From the NCBI RefSeq assembly GCF_029892045.1, contig NZ_CP120368.1:1486001-1550000 (forward strand): DNA of 64,000 nt, read 5' to 3'. The notes under the pieces were generated by a model. It was not told the origin of the DNA. It saw only the letters and a program-made list of their open reading frames with translations, and did no database searches. This document shows, one piece after another, positions 47,814 through 58,961 of the stretch (within the stretch, counting starts at the first letter, position 1; each line of letters begins with the position of its first letter). Source of the stretch: Sinorhizobium numidicum (GTDB lineage: Bacteria; Pseudomonadota; Alphaproteobacteria; Rhizobiales; Rhizobiaceae). A program made the position numbers and the translations under genes.

Positions 47814-49027
47814 CAGACCTTGTTCCGTGGTGCATAGACAACTGTCGCCGTGGCAATGGCGGCGATACCTTCGTTTCGTCCGATAAAGCCAAGCTTTTCA
47901 TTGGTAGTCGCTTTGATCGAGCAGCGATCAAGCGAGATTCCAAGCATCTCCGCCAGATTCTCGCGCATCCTTTGCCGGTGCGGACCGACCTTCGGCGCCT
48001 CGGCGATCAGCGAGATGTCCGCATTGGTGATGGTGCCGCCGCGCTCGCGCACGATTCGCGCCGCATGTTCCACGAAAATGCGCGAAGGCGCGCCCTTCCA
48101 TTGCGGATCGGATGGGGGAAAGTGGTCACCGATATCGCCTGCACCGCAGGTGGCAAGAAGCGCGTCGGTCAATGCATGAAGTGCGACGTCTGCGTCGGAA
48201 TGACCGGACAATTTGCGGTCATGCGGGATGAACAGACCGCAAAGCATGACGCCGTCGCCTTCGACGAGTTGGTGCACGTCATAGCCGTTACCGGTACGCA
48301 CATCGGGCATTGTCTGCCGGCTCAGCCTTTCGTCGGCCATCGAGATATCCCTCTGAAGCGTCAGCTTTAGATTATCCGCCAAACCCTCCACCACCACCAC
48401 CGGGATGCCGGCCCATTCGGCGATGGATGCATCGTCGGTAAAGTCAGCACGGCCACTCGTGGCCGCGGCGCGATGAGCGGAAAGGACCGCTTCTAGGCGG
48501 AAACATTGCGGCGTCTGGGCGGCATAGAGATCGTTCCGGGATACTGTTTCCTGGACGAGACCATCCGCCTTGGCCCGCTTCAGCGTGTCGGCGACCGCGA
48601 CTGCTGGAAGCACCGCCTGTGCTCCGCCCTCAAGCGCCGCGCCGCAACGGTCGAGCAGGCTGTGATCGACGAACGGGCGCACCGCATCATGGATCATGAC
48701 GTATTTGGTGCCGGTGGCGGCAATCGCTTCCAGACCCGCGAGCACGGAGAGCTGCCGTGTTGCTCCGCCATGAACCACGGTCGCGTCAATCTGGTGCAAC
48801 ATCTGCTTCCGTGCCGCTACGAGCAACTCCTCGTCGTCCTGATGGATGACGATCACGACCGGTCCGAGAGCGGCCCATGTCGCGAAAATGTCAAGCGTAT
48901 GCGCGATAACCGGCCGGCCGCCGATGGTGCGGTACTGCTTCGGTCCTTCCGCCGATTGGCCGGCGCGCTCGCCGCGCCCGGCTGCGACGATGACGACACC
49001 ACAGGAGAACTGTTCTTTAGGTTGCAT
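47813..49027 (-). CDS. ispDF: Bifunctional IspD/IspF isoprenoid biosynthesis enzyme
   Basis: Fuses two steps of the MEP pathway. The N-terminal half (about 1-235) is IspD, MEP cytidylyltransferase, with [12 protein letters not shown] and [13 protein letters not shown] and the later [10 protein letters not shown]. The C-terminal half (about 245-404) is IspF, the cyclodiphosphate synthase, with [47 protein letters not shown] and [18 protein letters not shown]. This fusion is typical of alphaproteobacteria. Total 404 residues, as expected. It is divergent from dusB. Confidence 0.96.
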   Translation of the reverse strand: MQPKEQFSCGVVIVAAGRGERAGQSAEGPKQYRTIGGRPVIAHTLDIFATWAALGPVVIVIHQDDEELLVAARKQMLHQIDATVVHGGATRQLSVLAGLEAIAATGTKYVMIHDAVRPFVDHSLLDRCGAALEGGAQAVLPAVAVADTLKRAKADGLVQETVSRNDLYAAQTPQCFRLEAVLSAHRAAATSGRADFTDDASIAEWAGIPVVVVEGLADNLKLTLQRDISMADERLSRQTMPDVRTGNGYDVHQLVEGDGVMLCGLFIPHDRKLSGHSDADVALHALTDALLATCGAGDIGDHFPPSDPQWKGAPSRIFVEHAARIVRERGGTITNADISLIAEAPKVGPHRQRMRENLAEMLGISLDRCSIKATTNEKLGFIGRNEGIAAIATATVVYAPRNKV

Positions 49028-49132
49028 CTTCTATATGTGGTCCCGCATTTCGCCAATCTTCGCCGTGATGTACCGCTTAGATCCCGCCATTGCCAGTCAT
49101 GTGGGGAATTTTGTCCGGTGCGTCGAAATCGC

Positions 49133-49161
49133 TTGGCAATCCGAATAACAATGTCTAAAAA
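49133..49161 (+). promoter_or_regulatory. Candidate promoter for dusB-ntrBC
   Basis: TTGGCA (49133-49138) and TAAAAA (49156-49161) are separated by 17 bases, the spacing of a housekeeping promoter. The start codon of dusB is 16 bases after the -10 box, so the leader would be very short. No sigma-54 type site was seen here. Confidence 0.4.
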
Positions 49162-49176
49162 TAGTGCAAGAAGAGT

Positions 49177-50205
49177 ATGTGCCCGAAAGATATGCATTTG
49201 CCACTGTCGGCCCTGTCATCGTCGCTCCGGATCGGGAATGTTGAAATTCGCAACCGGGCAGCGCTCGCGCCGATGTCCGGAGTGACGGATCTCCCCTTCC
49301 GCATGCTTGCCTGGCGCTTCGGTGCCGGATTTGTCGTGACCGAGATGGTGGCGAGCCGCGAACTGGTCTGCAATGCCGCCGAGTCCTGGGCACGGTTGCG
49401 CAATTCCGGCATTAAGCCGCACATCGTTCAACTTGCGGGGCGTGAGGCGCAATGGATGGCCGAGGCGGCGAGGATCGTCGAGGCCAACGGCGCGGACATC
49501 ATCGACATCAACATGGGCTGCCCCGCCAAGAAGGTCACCGGCGGCTACTCCGGTTCCGCACTGATGCGTGATCCGGATCATGCGCTGTCCCTGATCGAGG
49601 CGACGGTCAAGACAGTCAGCGTGCCCGTCACTCTGAAGATGCGGCTCGGCTGGGACGAGAATTCAATCAACGCGCCGTTGATCGCCCGCAGGGCCGAGGC
49701 GGCCGGCGTACAAGCGATCACGATACATGGCCGCACCCGCATGCAATTCTACAACGGCAAGGCCAACTGGGATGCGATTCGGGCGGTCCGCGACGTTATT
49801 TCCATTCCGCTGATCGCCAATGGCGACGTGGATACGGTTTGCGATGCCGTCGAAATTCTGCGCCGCTCTGGTGCAGATGCGGTCATGGTAGGGCGGTCGT
49901 CACAGGGTCGGCCATGGCATGCGGGCGTCCTCGCCGGTGTTGCCGCTGATCCAGATGCCATGGGCGTTGCTCGGATCTTCGCCGAGCACTACGCCATGAT
50001 GCTTGAATTCTATGGAACGGAGATCGGTCTTCGACACGCCCGCAAGCATGTCGGCTGGTATCTCGATCGCTTCGCGCCGGACCTTCCGGCAACGGAAAAG
50101 GCCGCAATTTTGACGTCCACGGACGCGGCGCTGGTTAGCGATCAGGTGGCGGCGGCGATCGCGCGTTCCCGGATAGAGACGCTCAGCGAGGAGATTGCGG
50201 CATGA
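49177..50205 (+). CDS. dusB: tRNA-dihydrouridine synthase DusB (NifR3 family)
   Basis: Reduces uridines in tRNA with FMN and NADPH. The 342-residue protein has the TIM-barrel signature: [64 protein letters not shown] with the catalytic Cys, TLKMRLGWD and [12 protein letters not shown]. In rhizobia and Rhodobacter this gene (nifR3) heads the ntrBC operon. The ATG at 49177 or 49192 may be used. Its stop overlaps the ntrB start by four bases. Confidence 0.95.
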   Translation: MCPKDMHLPLSALSSSLRIGNVEIRNRAALAPMSGVTDLPFRMLAWRFGAGFVVTEMVASRELVCNAAESWARLRNSGIKPHIVQLAGREAQWMAEAARIVEANGADIIDINMGCPAKKVTGGYSGSALMRDPDHALSLIEATVKTVSVPVTLKMRLGWDENSINAPLIARRAEAAGVQAITIHGRTRMQFYNGKANWDAIRAVRDVISIPLIANGDVDTVCDAVEILRRSGADAVMVGRSSQGRPWHAGVLAGVAADPDAMGVARIFAEHYAMMLEFYGTEIGLRHARKHVGWYLDRFAPDLPATEKAAILTSTDAALVSDQVAAAIARSRIETLSEEIAA

Positions 50206-51359
50206 CCGAAAAGGCAATGGTTCCCGAACCGCCATTAGACGCGAACGGTCTCTCTCTGGCTGTTCTGAATGCCATCCAGAACCCGGTCATCCTGGTGGAT
50301 GAAAGCGGCCTTGTCGCCTTCGCCAACTGGGAAGCGGAGTCCTTTTTCGGAGCCAGCGCCAATCATCTCGCCCGGCACGATATCAGCGCTTTCATTCCGT
50401 TCGGGAGTCCGCTTCTGACTCTCATCGACCAGGTGCGCGAGAGGCGGGCGCCGGTCAACGAATACCGGGTCGACTTGAGCTCGCCGCGTCTTGGCGCCGA
50501 CAAGCTCGTCGATCTCTATGTTGCCCCGGTTCTCTCGGCGCCGGGATCCGTGGTGATCGTATTCCAGGAACGCTCGATGGCCGACAAGATCGATCGGCAA
50601 TTGACGCATCGGGCGGCTGCCCGTTCGGTCACAGGCCTCGCATCGATGCTGGCCCACGAAATCAAGAACCCGCTTTCCGGCATTCGCGGCGCCGCGCAGC
50701 TCCTCGAGACTTCGGTCAATGACGAGGATCGCGCCTTGACGCGGCTGATCTGCGACGAGACCGATCGCATCGTCTCGCTCGTAGACCGCATGGAGGTCTT
50801 CTCCGACGAGCGACCCGTCGACCGCGTGCCGCTCAATATTCATTCGGTGCTCGATCATGTGAAGGCGATCGCCAAGGCGGGTTTTGCCCGCCGGATAAGG
50901 ATTTCCGAGAACTACGACCCGTCGCTGCCGGCCGTTTACGCCAATCGTGATCAACTCGTTCAGGTCTTCCTCAACCTGATCAAGAATGCCGCCGAGGCCA
51001 TCGGCGATCGGGCAGACGGCGAGATCATGCTGACGACGGCTTATCGTCCGGGCATTCGCCTTTCGGTTGCCGGAACGCGCGAAAAGATCTCGCTGCCATT
51101 GGAATTCTGTGTGCACGACAACGGACCGGGCGTTCCGTCCGATCTGCTGCCACATCTTTTTGACCCCTTCATCACCACGAAGACGAATGGGTCAGGTCTC
51201 GGGCTGGCGCTCGTGGCCAAAATCATTGGCGGCCACGGCGGCATAGTCGAATGCGACAGCCAGCATAGCCGCACGACCTTCCGCGTTCTGATGCCGGCAT
51301 CCAAGGGACTGGTGGCGGACGATGACGAAATTCCGATGACAAAAGGAAACAATGCATGA
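50202..51359 (+). CDS. ntrB: Nitrogen regulation sensor kinase/phosphatase NtrB
   Basis: Cytoplasmic histidine kinase that phosphorylates or dephosphorylates NtrC under PII control. The 385-residue protein has a PAS domain (about 18-120), the dimerisation/His domain with phosphoacceptor His152 in [12 protein letters not shown], and the ATPase domain with NLIKNAAEA (N box), HDNGPGVP and [12 protein letters not shown]. It overlaps dusB and ntrC by four bases each, giving a tightly coupled operon. Confidence 0.96.
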   Translation: MTEKAMVPEPPLDANGLSLAVLNAIQNPVILVDESGLVAFANWEAESFFGASANHLARHDISAFIPFGSPLLTLIDQVRERRAPVNEYRVDLSSPRLGADKLVDLYVAPVLSAPGSVVIVFQERSMADKIDRQLTHRAAARSVTGLASMLAHEIKNPLSGIRGAAQLLETSVNDEDRALTRLICDETDRIVSLVDRMEVFSDERPVDRVPLNIHSVLDHVKAIAKAGFARRIRISENYDPSLPAVYANRDQLVQVFLNLIKNAAEAIGDRADGEIMLTTAYRPGIRLSVAGTREKISLPLEFCVHDNGPGVPSDLLPHLFDPFITTKTNGSGLGLALVAKIIGGHGGIVECDSQHSRTTFRVLMPASKGLVADDDEIPMTKGNNA

Positions 51360-52810
51360 CGGGCGCTACGATTCTCGTCGCGGATGACGACGCAGCCATT
51401 CGCACCGTGCTCAACCAGGCCCTGAGCCGTGCCGGATATGATGTGCGCATCACCTCCAATGCGGCGACGCTCTGGCGCTGGATCTCCGCCGGTGATGGCG
51501 ATCTCGTCGTCACCGACGTCGTGATGCCGGACGAGAATGCTTTCGATCTGCTGCCACGGATCAAGAAGGCGCGGCCGGATCTGCCGGTTCTTGTGATGAG
51601 TGCGCAGAATACCTTCATGACTGCGATCAAGGCTTCGGAGAAGGGGGCCTATGATTATCTGCCGAAGCCGTTCGATCTGACCGAGCTGATCGGCATTATT
51701 GGCCGGGCATTGGCCGAACCGAAACGCCGCCCCTCGAAGCTGGACGATGATTCGCAGGATGGCATGCCACTGGTTGGCCGCTCGGCCGCCATGCAGGAAA
51801 TCTACCGGGTGCTGGCGCGATTGATGCAGACCGATCTGACCTTGATGATCACGGGTGAATCGGGCACCGGCAAGGAACTGGTCGCACGCGCGCTACACGA
51901 CTACGGCAAGCGCAGGAATGGCCCCTTCGTCGCCATCAACATGGCGGCGATCCCGCGCGATCTCATCGAATCGGAATTGTTCGGCCATGAAAAGGGAGCC
52001 TTCACCGGCGCGCAGACCCGCTCAACCGGGCGCTTCGAGCAGGCCGAAGGCGGAACGCTCTTCCTCGATGAAATCGGCGACATGCCGATGGATGCCCAGA
52101 CGAGGCTTTTGCGGGTGCTGCAGCAGGGCGAATATACCACCGTCGGCGGGCGGACACCGATCCGCTCGGACGTGCGCATCGTCGCAGCGACGAACAAGGA
52201 CCTAAAACAGTCTATAAATCAGGGGCTTTTCCGCGAAGACCTCTATTATCGCTTGAACGTGGTGCCGCTGCGTCTGCCGCCGCTCAGGGATCGGGCGGAG
52301 GACATCCCGGATCTCGTTCGCCATTTCGTCCAGCAGGCTGAAAAAGAGGGCCTGGACGTCAAGCGTTTCGACCAGGAGGCGCTGGAACTGATGAAGGCGC
52401 ATCCGTGGCCGGGCAACGTGCGCGAGCTCGAGAATCTCGTCCGGCGCCTGACTGCGCTCTATCCCCAGGATGTGATCACCCGCGAGATCATCGAGAATGA
52501 ACTGCGTTCGGAGATTCCGGATAGTCCGATCGAGAAGGCGGCTGCGCGCAACGGCTCTATGTCGATATCGCAGGCGGTTGAGGAGAATATGCGGCAGTAT
52601 TTCGCGAGCTTCGGCGAAACTCTGCCGCCCTCCGGGCTCTATGACCGCGTGCTCGCCGAAATGGAATATCCGTTGATTCTCGCGGCACTGACCGCGACGA
52701 GAGGCAATCAGATCAAGGCTGCCGATCTTCTCGGGCTTAATCGAAACACGCTCAGAAAGAAAATCCGCGAACTTGGAGTGTCGGTCTATCGCAGCTCACG
52801 CAGCGCTTGA
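51356..52810 (+). CDS. ntrC: Nitrogen regulator NtrC (sigma-54 activator)
   Basis: Response regulator that activates sigma-54 promoters of nitrogen-assimilation genes. The 484-residue protein has a receiver domain with phosphoacceptor Asp54 ([10 protein letters not shown]), the AAA+ domain with Walker [15 protein letters not shown], the sigma-54 contact loop GAFTGA, and Walker B FLDEIGD, and a C-terminal Fis-type helix-turn-helix (about 440-475, [19 protein letters not shown]). Partner kinase is NtrB just upstream. Confidence 0.97.
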   Translation: MTGATILVADDDAAIRTVLNQALSRAGYDVRITSNAATLWRWISAGDGDLVVTDVVMPDENAFDLLPRIKKARPDLPVLVMSAQNTFMTAIKASEKGAYDYLPKPFDLTELIGIIGRALAEPKRRPSKLDDDSQDGMPLVGRSAAMQEIYRVLARLMQTDLTLMITGESGTGKELVARALHDYGKRRNGPFVAINMAAIPRDLIESELFGHEKGAFTGAQTRSTGRFEQAEGGTLFLDEIGDMPMDAQTRLLRVLQQGEYTTVGGRTPIRSDVRIVAATNKDLKQSINQGLFREDLYYRLNVVPLRLPPLRDRAEDIPDLVRHFVQQAEKEGLDVKRFDQEALELMKAHPWPGNVRELENLVRRLTALYPQDVITREIIENELRSEIPDSPIEKAAARNGSMSISQAVEENMRQYFASFGETLPPSGLYDRVLAEMEYPLILAALTATRGNQIKAADLLGLNRNTLRKKIRELGVSVYRSSRSA

Positions 52811-52815
52811 CTGCT

Positions 52816-52835
52816 ATGCAACACCGTTGCATTTT
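52816..52835 (+). terminator. Weak hairpin between ntrC and ntrY
   Basis: Arms ATGCAAC and GTTGCAT with a three-base loop, followed by TTT, lie six bases after the ntrC stop. The short stem may only partly separate ntrBC from ntrYX. Confidence 0.45.
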
Positions 52836-52991
52836 CGCCACAATGCGTTGGTTGAAGGTCCGGTAAGCGTCGATTCGCCAGCGCCTCATCGGAGCCGGTT
52901 CACCTGAACCGACGCGTACCGGCATGGATTGGGCCGGGAACGCAGGCGTGTGCCGGTGTCATCTCGCGCCGGTTTGGGGGAAGCATTATTC

Positions 52992-55265
52992 ATGGTGGAT
53001 GGAATGGCCTTGCCACTGGGCACGGAGGACCGCGTCACGGCTGCCCAGGATCGGCGAGCGTCATTTGCTCTGCCGGGGCTGATGCTGGCTACGGGAGCGC
53101 TGATTTGTGCGACCCTGTCGCTGCTCGTCCTTCTTGGGCTTACTCCCATTCGGCCGGAAAGAAACATCGTTATCGCCTGCGCGGGCGTCAACGGCGTCTT
53201 CGTGGTCGGTCTGATCTACCTCATCGCCCGCGAAATCCTGCGCCTCCTCAGAGCACGCAGCAAGGGAAGGGCAGCGGCGCGTCTGCATGTGCGTATCGTC
53301 GCCTTGTTTTCGATCGTCGCGATAACGCCGGCCATCCTGGTCGCGATTTTCGCCAGTATCACCCTCGACGTCGGGCTCGACCGATGGTTCTCATTGCGCA
53401 CCCAGGCGATCGTCCGCTCGTCCTTGAACGTCGCGCAGGCCTACGTTCTTGAGAATGCCAGCTATCTCCAGGGGCAGACGGTGTCGATGGCGAACGACCT
53501 CGAACGTAACCGGCAGCTCTACAGCCTCGACCGCACCGGATTCATTGAATTGATGACCCGGCAGGCACGAGGTCGGGGAATGCTCGGCGCGTTCCTGGTA
53601 CGCGCCGACGGCAGCGCCATCCTTCAGGCCAACATCTCGACCGAGCGGCCACTGCCGGCAATTCCCCAGGACGCGCTGAAAAGCACCGTTTCCGGCCAGC
53701 CGACGCTCATTCCCCCGGGTGTCACGAATCTCGTGGGAGCGGTCATTCCGCTGGACAACATACCGGGCACGTATCTCTACACGGTCCGCAATGTCGATCC
53801 GGAAGTGATGCGGTCGATGCGGCTGATGGAGGAGAACACTGCTGAATACAAGGCGCTGGAGGCCGGGCGGACATCGCTTCAGATCGCCTTCGGCGTCCTT
53901 TATATCGGCTTCGCGCTGATCGTGCTGTTGGCGGCGATCTGGACGGCAATTGCCGTGGCCGACCGCATCGTTCGGCCGATTCGGCAGTTGATCGGCGCGG
54001 CGGACAGCGTTGCTTCCGGCAATCTCGACGTTGTGGTGCCGGTGCGCGCCGTCGACGGCGACGTCGGAAACCTGTCCCGCACCTTCAACAAGATGGTCAC
54101 CGAAATTCGCACGCAGCAGGAACAAATTCTGGTGGCGAAGGATGAGGTCGACCATCGCCGCCGCTTCATCGAGGCGGTGCTGTCCGGCGTTACTGCTGCG
54201 GTGATCGGCGTCGGCAGGGATCGGCGCATCACGATTGCCAATCCCTCCTCCGAGGAGTTTTTGAGGAAATCGGCGCCCAGTCTGCTCGGAGCAAGCCTCA
54301 GCGAAGTCGCGCCGGAGATCGAGGCAGTGCTGGTCGAGGCGGAGAGCCGCTATCGCAACGACTACCGCAAGCAGATCAACATTATGCGCGGCGGAACCGA
54401 GCGTACGCTCAACGTACAGGTCACGCGGGAGGAGGGCGACGAATCGCGCGGCTCCTACGTCATCACCATTGACGACATCACCGATCTGGTGATCGCGCAG
54501 CGCTCTACTGCCTGGGCAGACGTGGCGCGGCGTATTGCCCACGAGATCAAGAACCCGCTGACGCCGATCCAGCTTTCGGCCGAACGGCTGAAGCGCCGCT
54601 ACGGCAAGCAGATCAACCAGGAAGACAGGACGGTCTTCGACCAGTGCACGGACACGATCGTGCGCCAGGTGGAGGACATAGGCCGCATGGTCGATGAATT
54701 CTCGGCCTTTGCGCGCATGCCGAAGCCGACGAAGGAAAAGTCCGATCTTCGGTCGATTCTGAAGGACGCCGTGTTTTTGCGCGAGATGGGCAACACCCAC
54801 ATCACCTTCGTGCGCGATTTCGGCGACGAGCCGCTGGAGGGCCAGTTCGACAGCCGCATGCTCGGCCAGGCTTTCGGCAACATCGTCAAGAATGCGGTGG
54901 AGGCGATCGAAGCAGTGCCGGGCGAAACGGGGCGCGGAGCGCCGACAATTGTCGTTCGGTCCCGCCGCGATAGCACGTCCGGCCGTTTCGTCGTCGACGT
55001 CGTTGACAACGGCAAGGGGCTTCCGACCGAGAATCGGCACCGAATTCTGGAGCCGTATATGACCATGCGCGAAAAAGGCACGGGGCTCGGTCTCGCAATC
55101 GTCAAGAAAATCATCGAGGACCATGGGGGACAACTGGAACTGCACGACGCGCCGGCCGATTTCGACGGCGGCGTCGGGGCGATGATCCGGGTGATCCTGC
55201 CGCCCGCCGGCGAAGCCGTGGGCGAGAATACTTTAAAGGATAAGGGAAATACCAATGGCGGCTGA
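52992..55265 (+). CDS. ntrY: Nitrogen regulation sensor kinase NtrY
   Basis: Membrane histidine kinase paired with NtrX; controls nitrogen metabolism and, in some alphaproteobacteria, redox and envelope responses. The 757-residue protein has membrane helices near the N-terminus (about 27-130) and again at about 300-325, bounding a periplasmic sensor part, a HAMP domain (about 325-375), a PAS domain (about 395-500), and a kinase core with His in [35 protein letters not shown] and GTGLGLAIVKKI. The ATG at 52992 follows GGGGGAAG; the frame is open to 52929. Its end overlaps ntrX by 11 bases. Confidence 0.95.
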   Translation: MVDGMALPLGTEDRVTAAQDRRASFALPGLMLATGALICATLSLLVLLGLTPIRPERNIVIACAGVNGVFVVGLIYLIAREILRLLRARSKGRAAARLHVRIVALFSIVAITPAILVAIFASITLDVGLDRWFSLRTQAIVRSSLNVAQAYVLENASYLQGQTVSMANDLERNRQLYSLDRTGFIELMTRQARGRGMLGAFLVRADGSAILQANISTERPLPAIPQDALKSTVSGQPTLIPPGVTNLVGAVIPLDNIPGTYLYTVRNVDPEVMRSMRLMEENTAEYKALEAGRTSLQIAFGVLYIGFALIVLLAAIWTAIAVADRIVRPIRQLIGAADSVASGNLDVVVPVRAVDGDVGNLSRTFNKMVTEIRTQQEQILVAKDEVDHRRRFIEAVLSGVTAAVIGVGRDRRITIANPSSEEFLRKSAPSLLGASLSEVAPEIEAVLVEAESRYRNDYRKQINIMRGGTERTLNVQVTREEGDESRGSYVITIDDITDLVIAQRSTAWADVARRIAHEIKNPLTPIQLSAERLKRRYGKQINQEDRTVFDQCTDTIVRQVEDIGRMVDEFSAFARMPKPTKEKSDLRSILKDAVFLREMGNTHITFVRDFGDEPLEGQFDSRMLGQAFGNIVKNAVEAIEAVPGETGRGAPTIVVRSRRDSTSGRFVVDVVDNGKGLPTENRHRILEPYMTMREKGTGLGLAIVKKIIEDHGGQLELHDAPADFDGGVGAMIRVILPPAGEAVGENTLKDKGNTNGG

Positions 55266-56619
55266 TATTCTGGTTGTGGACGATGAGGAAGATATCCGCG
55301 AGATCGTCTCGGGAATCCTGTCGGACGAAGGCCACGAGACGCGGACGGCTTTCGACAGCGACAGCGCGCTTGCGGCGATCAACGATCGTGTGCCGCGACT
55401 GGTTTTTTTGGACATATGGATGCAGGGTAGCCGCCTCGACGGGCTGGCGCTTCTCGACGAAATCAAGGGGCGTCATCCGGACCTGCCGGTGGTGATGATT
55501 TCCGGTCATGGCAATATCGAAACGGCTGTCTCCGCCATCAAGCGCGGTGCCTATGATTTTATCGAGAAGCCCTTCAAAGCAGACAGGCTCATTCTGATCG
55601 CCGAACGGGCCTTGGAAAATTCCAAGCTCAAGCGCGAGGTTTCCGAACTGAAGAGAAAGTCCGGCGATCCGGTGGAACTCATCGGAACCTCCGTCGCCGT
55701 CTCGCAGCTACGCCAGACGATCGAGAAAGTGGCGCCGACCAACAGCCGGATCATGATCCAGGGACCCTCCGGTGCCGGCAAGGAACTCGTGGCGCGCATG
55801 ATGCACCGCAAGTCCGCCCGCGCGTCCGGCCCCTTCGTTGCGCTGAACGCGGCCGCGATTACGCCGGATCGCATGGAGATCGCTCTTTTCGGCACCGAGG
55901 GCACGGCCGGCCAGCCGCGCCGGACGGGCGCGCTGGAGGAGGCGCATGGCGGCATCCTCTATCTCGACGAAATCGGCGAAATGCCGCGGGAAACACAGAA
56001 CAAGATTCTGCGCGTGCTTGTCGATCAGCAATTCGAAAGGGTCGGCGGCTCGAAGCGCGTCAAGGTCGATGTGCGCATCATCTCCTCGACCGCCTACAAT
56101 CTTGAAAACATGATTTCCGAAGGTCTCTTCCGCGAGGACCTGTTCCACCGGCTCGCGGTGATTCCGGTGCGTGTCCCGGCCTTGGCCGAGCGGCGCGAAG
56201 ACATTCCCTTCCTCGTCGATATGTTCATGCGCCAGATTAGCGAGCAGGCGGGCATTCGGCCGCGCAAGATCGGCGAGGATGCGTTGGCCGTTCTGCAGGC
56301 GCATGACTGGCCGGGCAATATCCGTCAGTTGCGTAACAACATCGAACGGCTGATGATTCTCGCCCGCAGCGACGGGCCGGATACGCCGATCACCGCAGAC
56401 ATGCTGCCGACCGAGGTGGGGGACACGCTGCCGAAGATTTCCGCTCAGGGCGACCACCATATCATGACCCTGCCGCTGCGCGAGGCTCGCGAAATGTTCG
56501 AGCGTGATTATCTGATCGCCCAAATCAACCGATTTGGCGGGAATATCTCGCGCACCGCAGAATTCGTAGGCATGGAGCGCTCCGCTCTTCATCGAAAACT
56601 GAAGTCTTTGGGCGTCTGA
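55255..56619 (+). CDS. ntrX: Nitrogen regulator NtrX
   Basis: Response regulator of the NtrC class, 454 residues: receiver domain with Asp53 in VFLDIWM, AAA+ domain (GPSGAGKELVARMM Walker A; ILYLDEIGEM Walker B) and a C-terminal Fis-type helix-turn-helix. The sigma-54 contact loop GAFTGA of NtrC is replaced here by GTEGTAGQPRRTG, so it probably does not drive sigma-54 like NtrC; this loss is known in alphaproteobacterial NtrX. It overlaps ntrY by 11 bases. Confidence 0.95.
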   Translation: MAADILVVDDEEDIREIVSGILSDEGHETRTAFDSDSALAAINDRVPRLVFLDIWMQGSRLDGLALLDEIKGRHPDLPVVMISGHGNIETAVSAIKRGAYDFIEKPFKADRLILIAERALENSKLKREVSELKRKSGDPVELIGTSVAVSQLRQTIEKVAPTNSRIMIQGPSGAGKELVARMMHRKSARASGPFVALNAAAITPDRMEIALFGTEGTAGQPRRTGALEEAHGGILYLDEIGEMPRETQNKILRVLVDQQFERVGGSKRVKVDVRIISSTAYNLENMISEGLFREDLFHRLAVIPVRVPALAERREDIPFLVDMFMRQISEQAGIRPRKIGEDALAVLQAHDWPGNIRQLRNNIERLMILARSDGPDTPITADMLPTEVGDTLPKISAQGDHHIMTLPLREAREMFERDYLIAQINRFGGNISRTAEFVGMERSALHRKLKSLGV

Positions 56620-56709
56620 GCTGTAACGGAATACGAAAGAGAGCGGCAAGCGGCTTTCGGGCAGCATGCGTCCTGATTTGCAATCCTGTCCCAGGATGAG
56701 GGTACGACG

Positions 56710-58086
56710 GTGAAAGTGATCATATGCGGGGCGGGGCAGGTCGGTTACGGCATCGCCGAGCGGCTGTCGCAGGAGGGTAACGACGTCTCGGTCATCGACA
56801 CCTCGGCCGCGCTCATCGCCTATATAACCGAGACCCTGGATGTACGCGGTTATGTCGGCCATGGAGCGCATCCGGACGTGCTGGCCAAAGCCGGCGCTGA
56901 CCAGGCGGACATGATCATCGCGGTGACCCTCTATGACGAGGTAAACATCGTCGCCTGCGAAGTGGCGCATGCGATCTTCAATGTGCCGACGAAGATTGCC
57001 CGCATTCGTGCGCAGAACTATCTCGCGCCCGAGTATTCCGACCTGTTTTCGCGCGAAAACGTACCGATCGATGTAACGATCTCGCCGGAGATCGAGGTCG
57101 GGCGCCTTGTCCTCCGCCGCATTTCCTTTCCCGGTGCGACCGACGTGGTTCGTTTCGCCGAGGACCGCATCGCGATGGTCGCGATCGAATGCATGGAAGA
57201 TTGCCCGGTCGTCGACACGCCCTTGCAGCAACTGAGCGAACTCTTCCCTGACCTGCTCGCGACCGTCACCGGCATTTTCCGGGACGGCAAGTTGATCGTT
57301 CCGCATTCGTCCGACCAGCTCCAGACCGGAGATCTCGCCTATGTCGTCTGCGATCGCGACCACGCTCGCCGCACCTTGGCGCTCTTCGGGCATGAAGAGC
57401 AGGAGGCGCGCCGGATCATTATTCTTGGCGGCGGCAACATCGGCTACTTCGTCGCCCGCACCATCGAGGAACACCAACCCCGCGTGCGGGTCAAACTCAT
57501 CGAAAACGATCGCGACCGTGCTGTGCTTTTGGCCGACAAGCTGAGCAACACCGTGGTTCTGCACGGCTCTGCCATGGATCAGAGAATTCTGATGCAAGCC
57601 GACGTTCAGGACGCCGATCTCGTGGTTGCGCTGACAAACAACGACCAGATCAACATTCTCGGCAGCATGATGGCGAAGCAGCTCGGGACGAAATCGACCC
57701 TGGTCTTGATCAACGAGCCTGCTTATCAGGATTTCGCCGGCGCGGCCGGTGTCGATGCGCATATCAATCCCCGGGCGGTGACGATTTCCCGCGTGCTGCA
57801 GCACGTCCGCAAGGGCCGCATCCGGTCGGTCTATGCCGTGCAGAAGGGCATGGCGGAGGTGATCGAGGCGGACGCGCTCGAGACGTCGCCTCTGGTCGGC
57901 ACGGTTTTGCGTGAGCTTGAACTGCCTGACGGCATCCGCATCGGTGCGATCTATCGCGACAAGACGTTTGTTCGACCCGACGGCAACACGAAGATCAAGG
58001 CGAAGGATCGCGTGGTGCTCCTCGCCTCCGCCGAAGCCGTGCGCGACGTCCAGCAGCTTTTCCGAGTGAGTATCCAGTATTTCTGA
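56710..58086 (+). CDS. trkA: Trk potassium uptake regulatory protein TrkA
   Basis: Cytoplasmic NAD(H)-binding subunit that controls the Trk potassium channel at the membrane. The 458-residue protein has two RCK modules: the first with the Rossmann motif VIICGAGQVGYGIAERL (1-20), the second with IILGGGNIGYFVARTI (about 235), each followed by an RCK_C domain. The start is a GTG at 56710. The position after ntrX is conserved in rhizobia and Rhodobacter. TrkH is not in the window. Confidence 0.95.
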   Translation: MKVIICGAGQVGYGIAERLSQEGNDVSVIDTSAALIAYITETLDVRGYVGHGAHPDVLAKAGADQADMIIAVTLYDEVNIVACEVAHAIFNVPTKIARIRAQNYLAPEYSDLFSRENVPIDVTISPEIEVGRLVLRRISFPGATDVVRFAEDRIAMVAIECMEDCPVVDTPLQQLSELFPDLLATVTGIFRDGKLIVPHSSDQLQTGDLAYVVCDRDHARRTLALFGHEEQEARRIIILGGGNIGYFVARTIEEHQPRVRVKLIENDRDRAVLLADKLSNTVVLHGSAMDQRILMQADVQDADLVVALTNNDQINILGSMMAKQLGTKSTLVLINEPAYQDFAGAAGVDAHINPRAVTISRVLQHVRKGRIRSVYAVQKGMAEVIEADALETSPLVGTVLRELELPDGIRIGAIYRDKTFVRPDGNTKIKAKDRVVLLASAEAVRDVQQLFRVSIQYF

Positions 58087-58097
58087 GGCCGCCATCC

Positions 58098-58961
58098 ATG
58101 CCAAGAATAGCTTATGTCAACGGCGCTTACGTGCCCCACTCCGAGGCCGCCATTCATGTGGAGGATCGGGGGTACCAGTTCGCAGACGGTGTTTACGAGG
58201 TCTGCGAGGTGCGGCACGGCTTTATCGTCGACCTTAGCCGTCATCTGGATCGTCTCGACAGATCCTTGAAGGAGCTGCGGATCTGCTGGCCGATGAGCCG
58301 GCGGGCCCTGGTTCATGTCATTCGCGAAGTGCTGCGCCGGAACCGGGTGCGCAACGGGCTTTTTTATCTGCAGGTGACGCGCGGGGTTGCGCGCCGTGAC
58401 CATGTTTTCCCGGCCAATGACACGCCGCCGTCGATCGTCGTCACGGCCAAGCGGACGGATGCCGCCGCGATTGCCAGGAAAAACGCCGACGGCATTTCGG
58501 CAATAACCGTTCCGGAAAACCGTTGGGATCGGGTGGACATCAAATCTGTGGGTCTTCTGCCAAACGTTCTCGCGCGTCAGAAGGCGAAGGAACTGGGAGC
58601 GCAGGAGGCGATCTTCGTCGATGCGGATGGCACGGTCAAAGAGGGGGCGGCCACGAATGTCTGGATCGTCGACCGCGACGGCATTCTTCGCACGCGCCCG
58701 GCAGACCATGGAATTTTGCGCGGCATAACCCGCACGACTCTGATGGACGTCGCCAAGCCTCTGGGCCTCAAGATCGAGGAGAGGGCGTTTTCGGTCGACG
58801 AGATGCTCTCGGCGCGCGAGGTATTCATCACGGCAGCAACCAGCATCTGCTTTCCGGTCGTTTCCATCGACGGAAGGACCATCGGCAATGGCCATCCAGG
58901 AAGCATAGCACAGAATATTCGTGAAGCCTTTTTCGACGTTGCGGAAAAGACATTGATTTGA
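58098..58961 (+). CDS. dat: D-amino acid aminotransferase (class IV PLP)
   Basis: Transfers amino groups between D-amino acids and 2-oxo acids; supplies D-glutamate or D-alanine. The 287-residue enzyme has the class IV start YVNGAYVPHSEAAIHVEDRGYQFADGVYEVCEV and the PLP lysine in DIKSVGLLPNVLARQKAKE. The phosphate-binding region near GILRGITRTTL is present. It starts 11 bases after trkA, in the same transcript. A branched-chain aminotransferase function is less likely given the length and start. Confidence 0.93.
   Translation: MPRIAYVNGAYVPHSEAAIHVEDRGYQFADGVYEVCEVRHGFIVDLSRHLDRLDRSLKELRICWPMSRRALVHVIREVLRRNRVRNGLFYLQVTRGVARRDHVFPANDTPPSIVVTAKRTDAAAIARKNADGISAITVPENRWDRVDIKSVGLLPNVLARQKAKELGAQEAIFVDADGTVKEGAATNVWIVDRDGILRTRPADHGILRGITRTTLMDVAKPLGLKIEERAFSVDEMLSAREVFITAATSICFPVVSIDGRTIGNGHPGSIAQNIREAFFDVAEKTLI

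Noticed and set aside
57905..57920. Sigma-54-like GGCAC...TTTTGC in trkA
   Set aside because: The spacing between GG and GC is nine, not ten, and it lies well inside the coding region.
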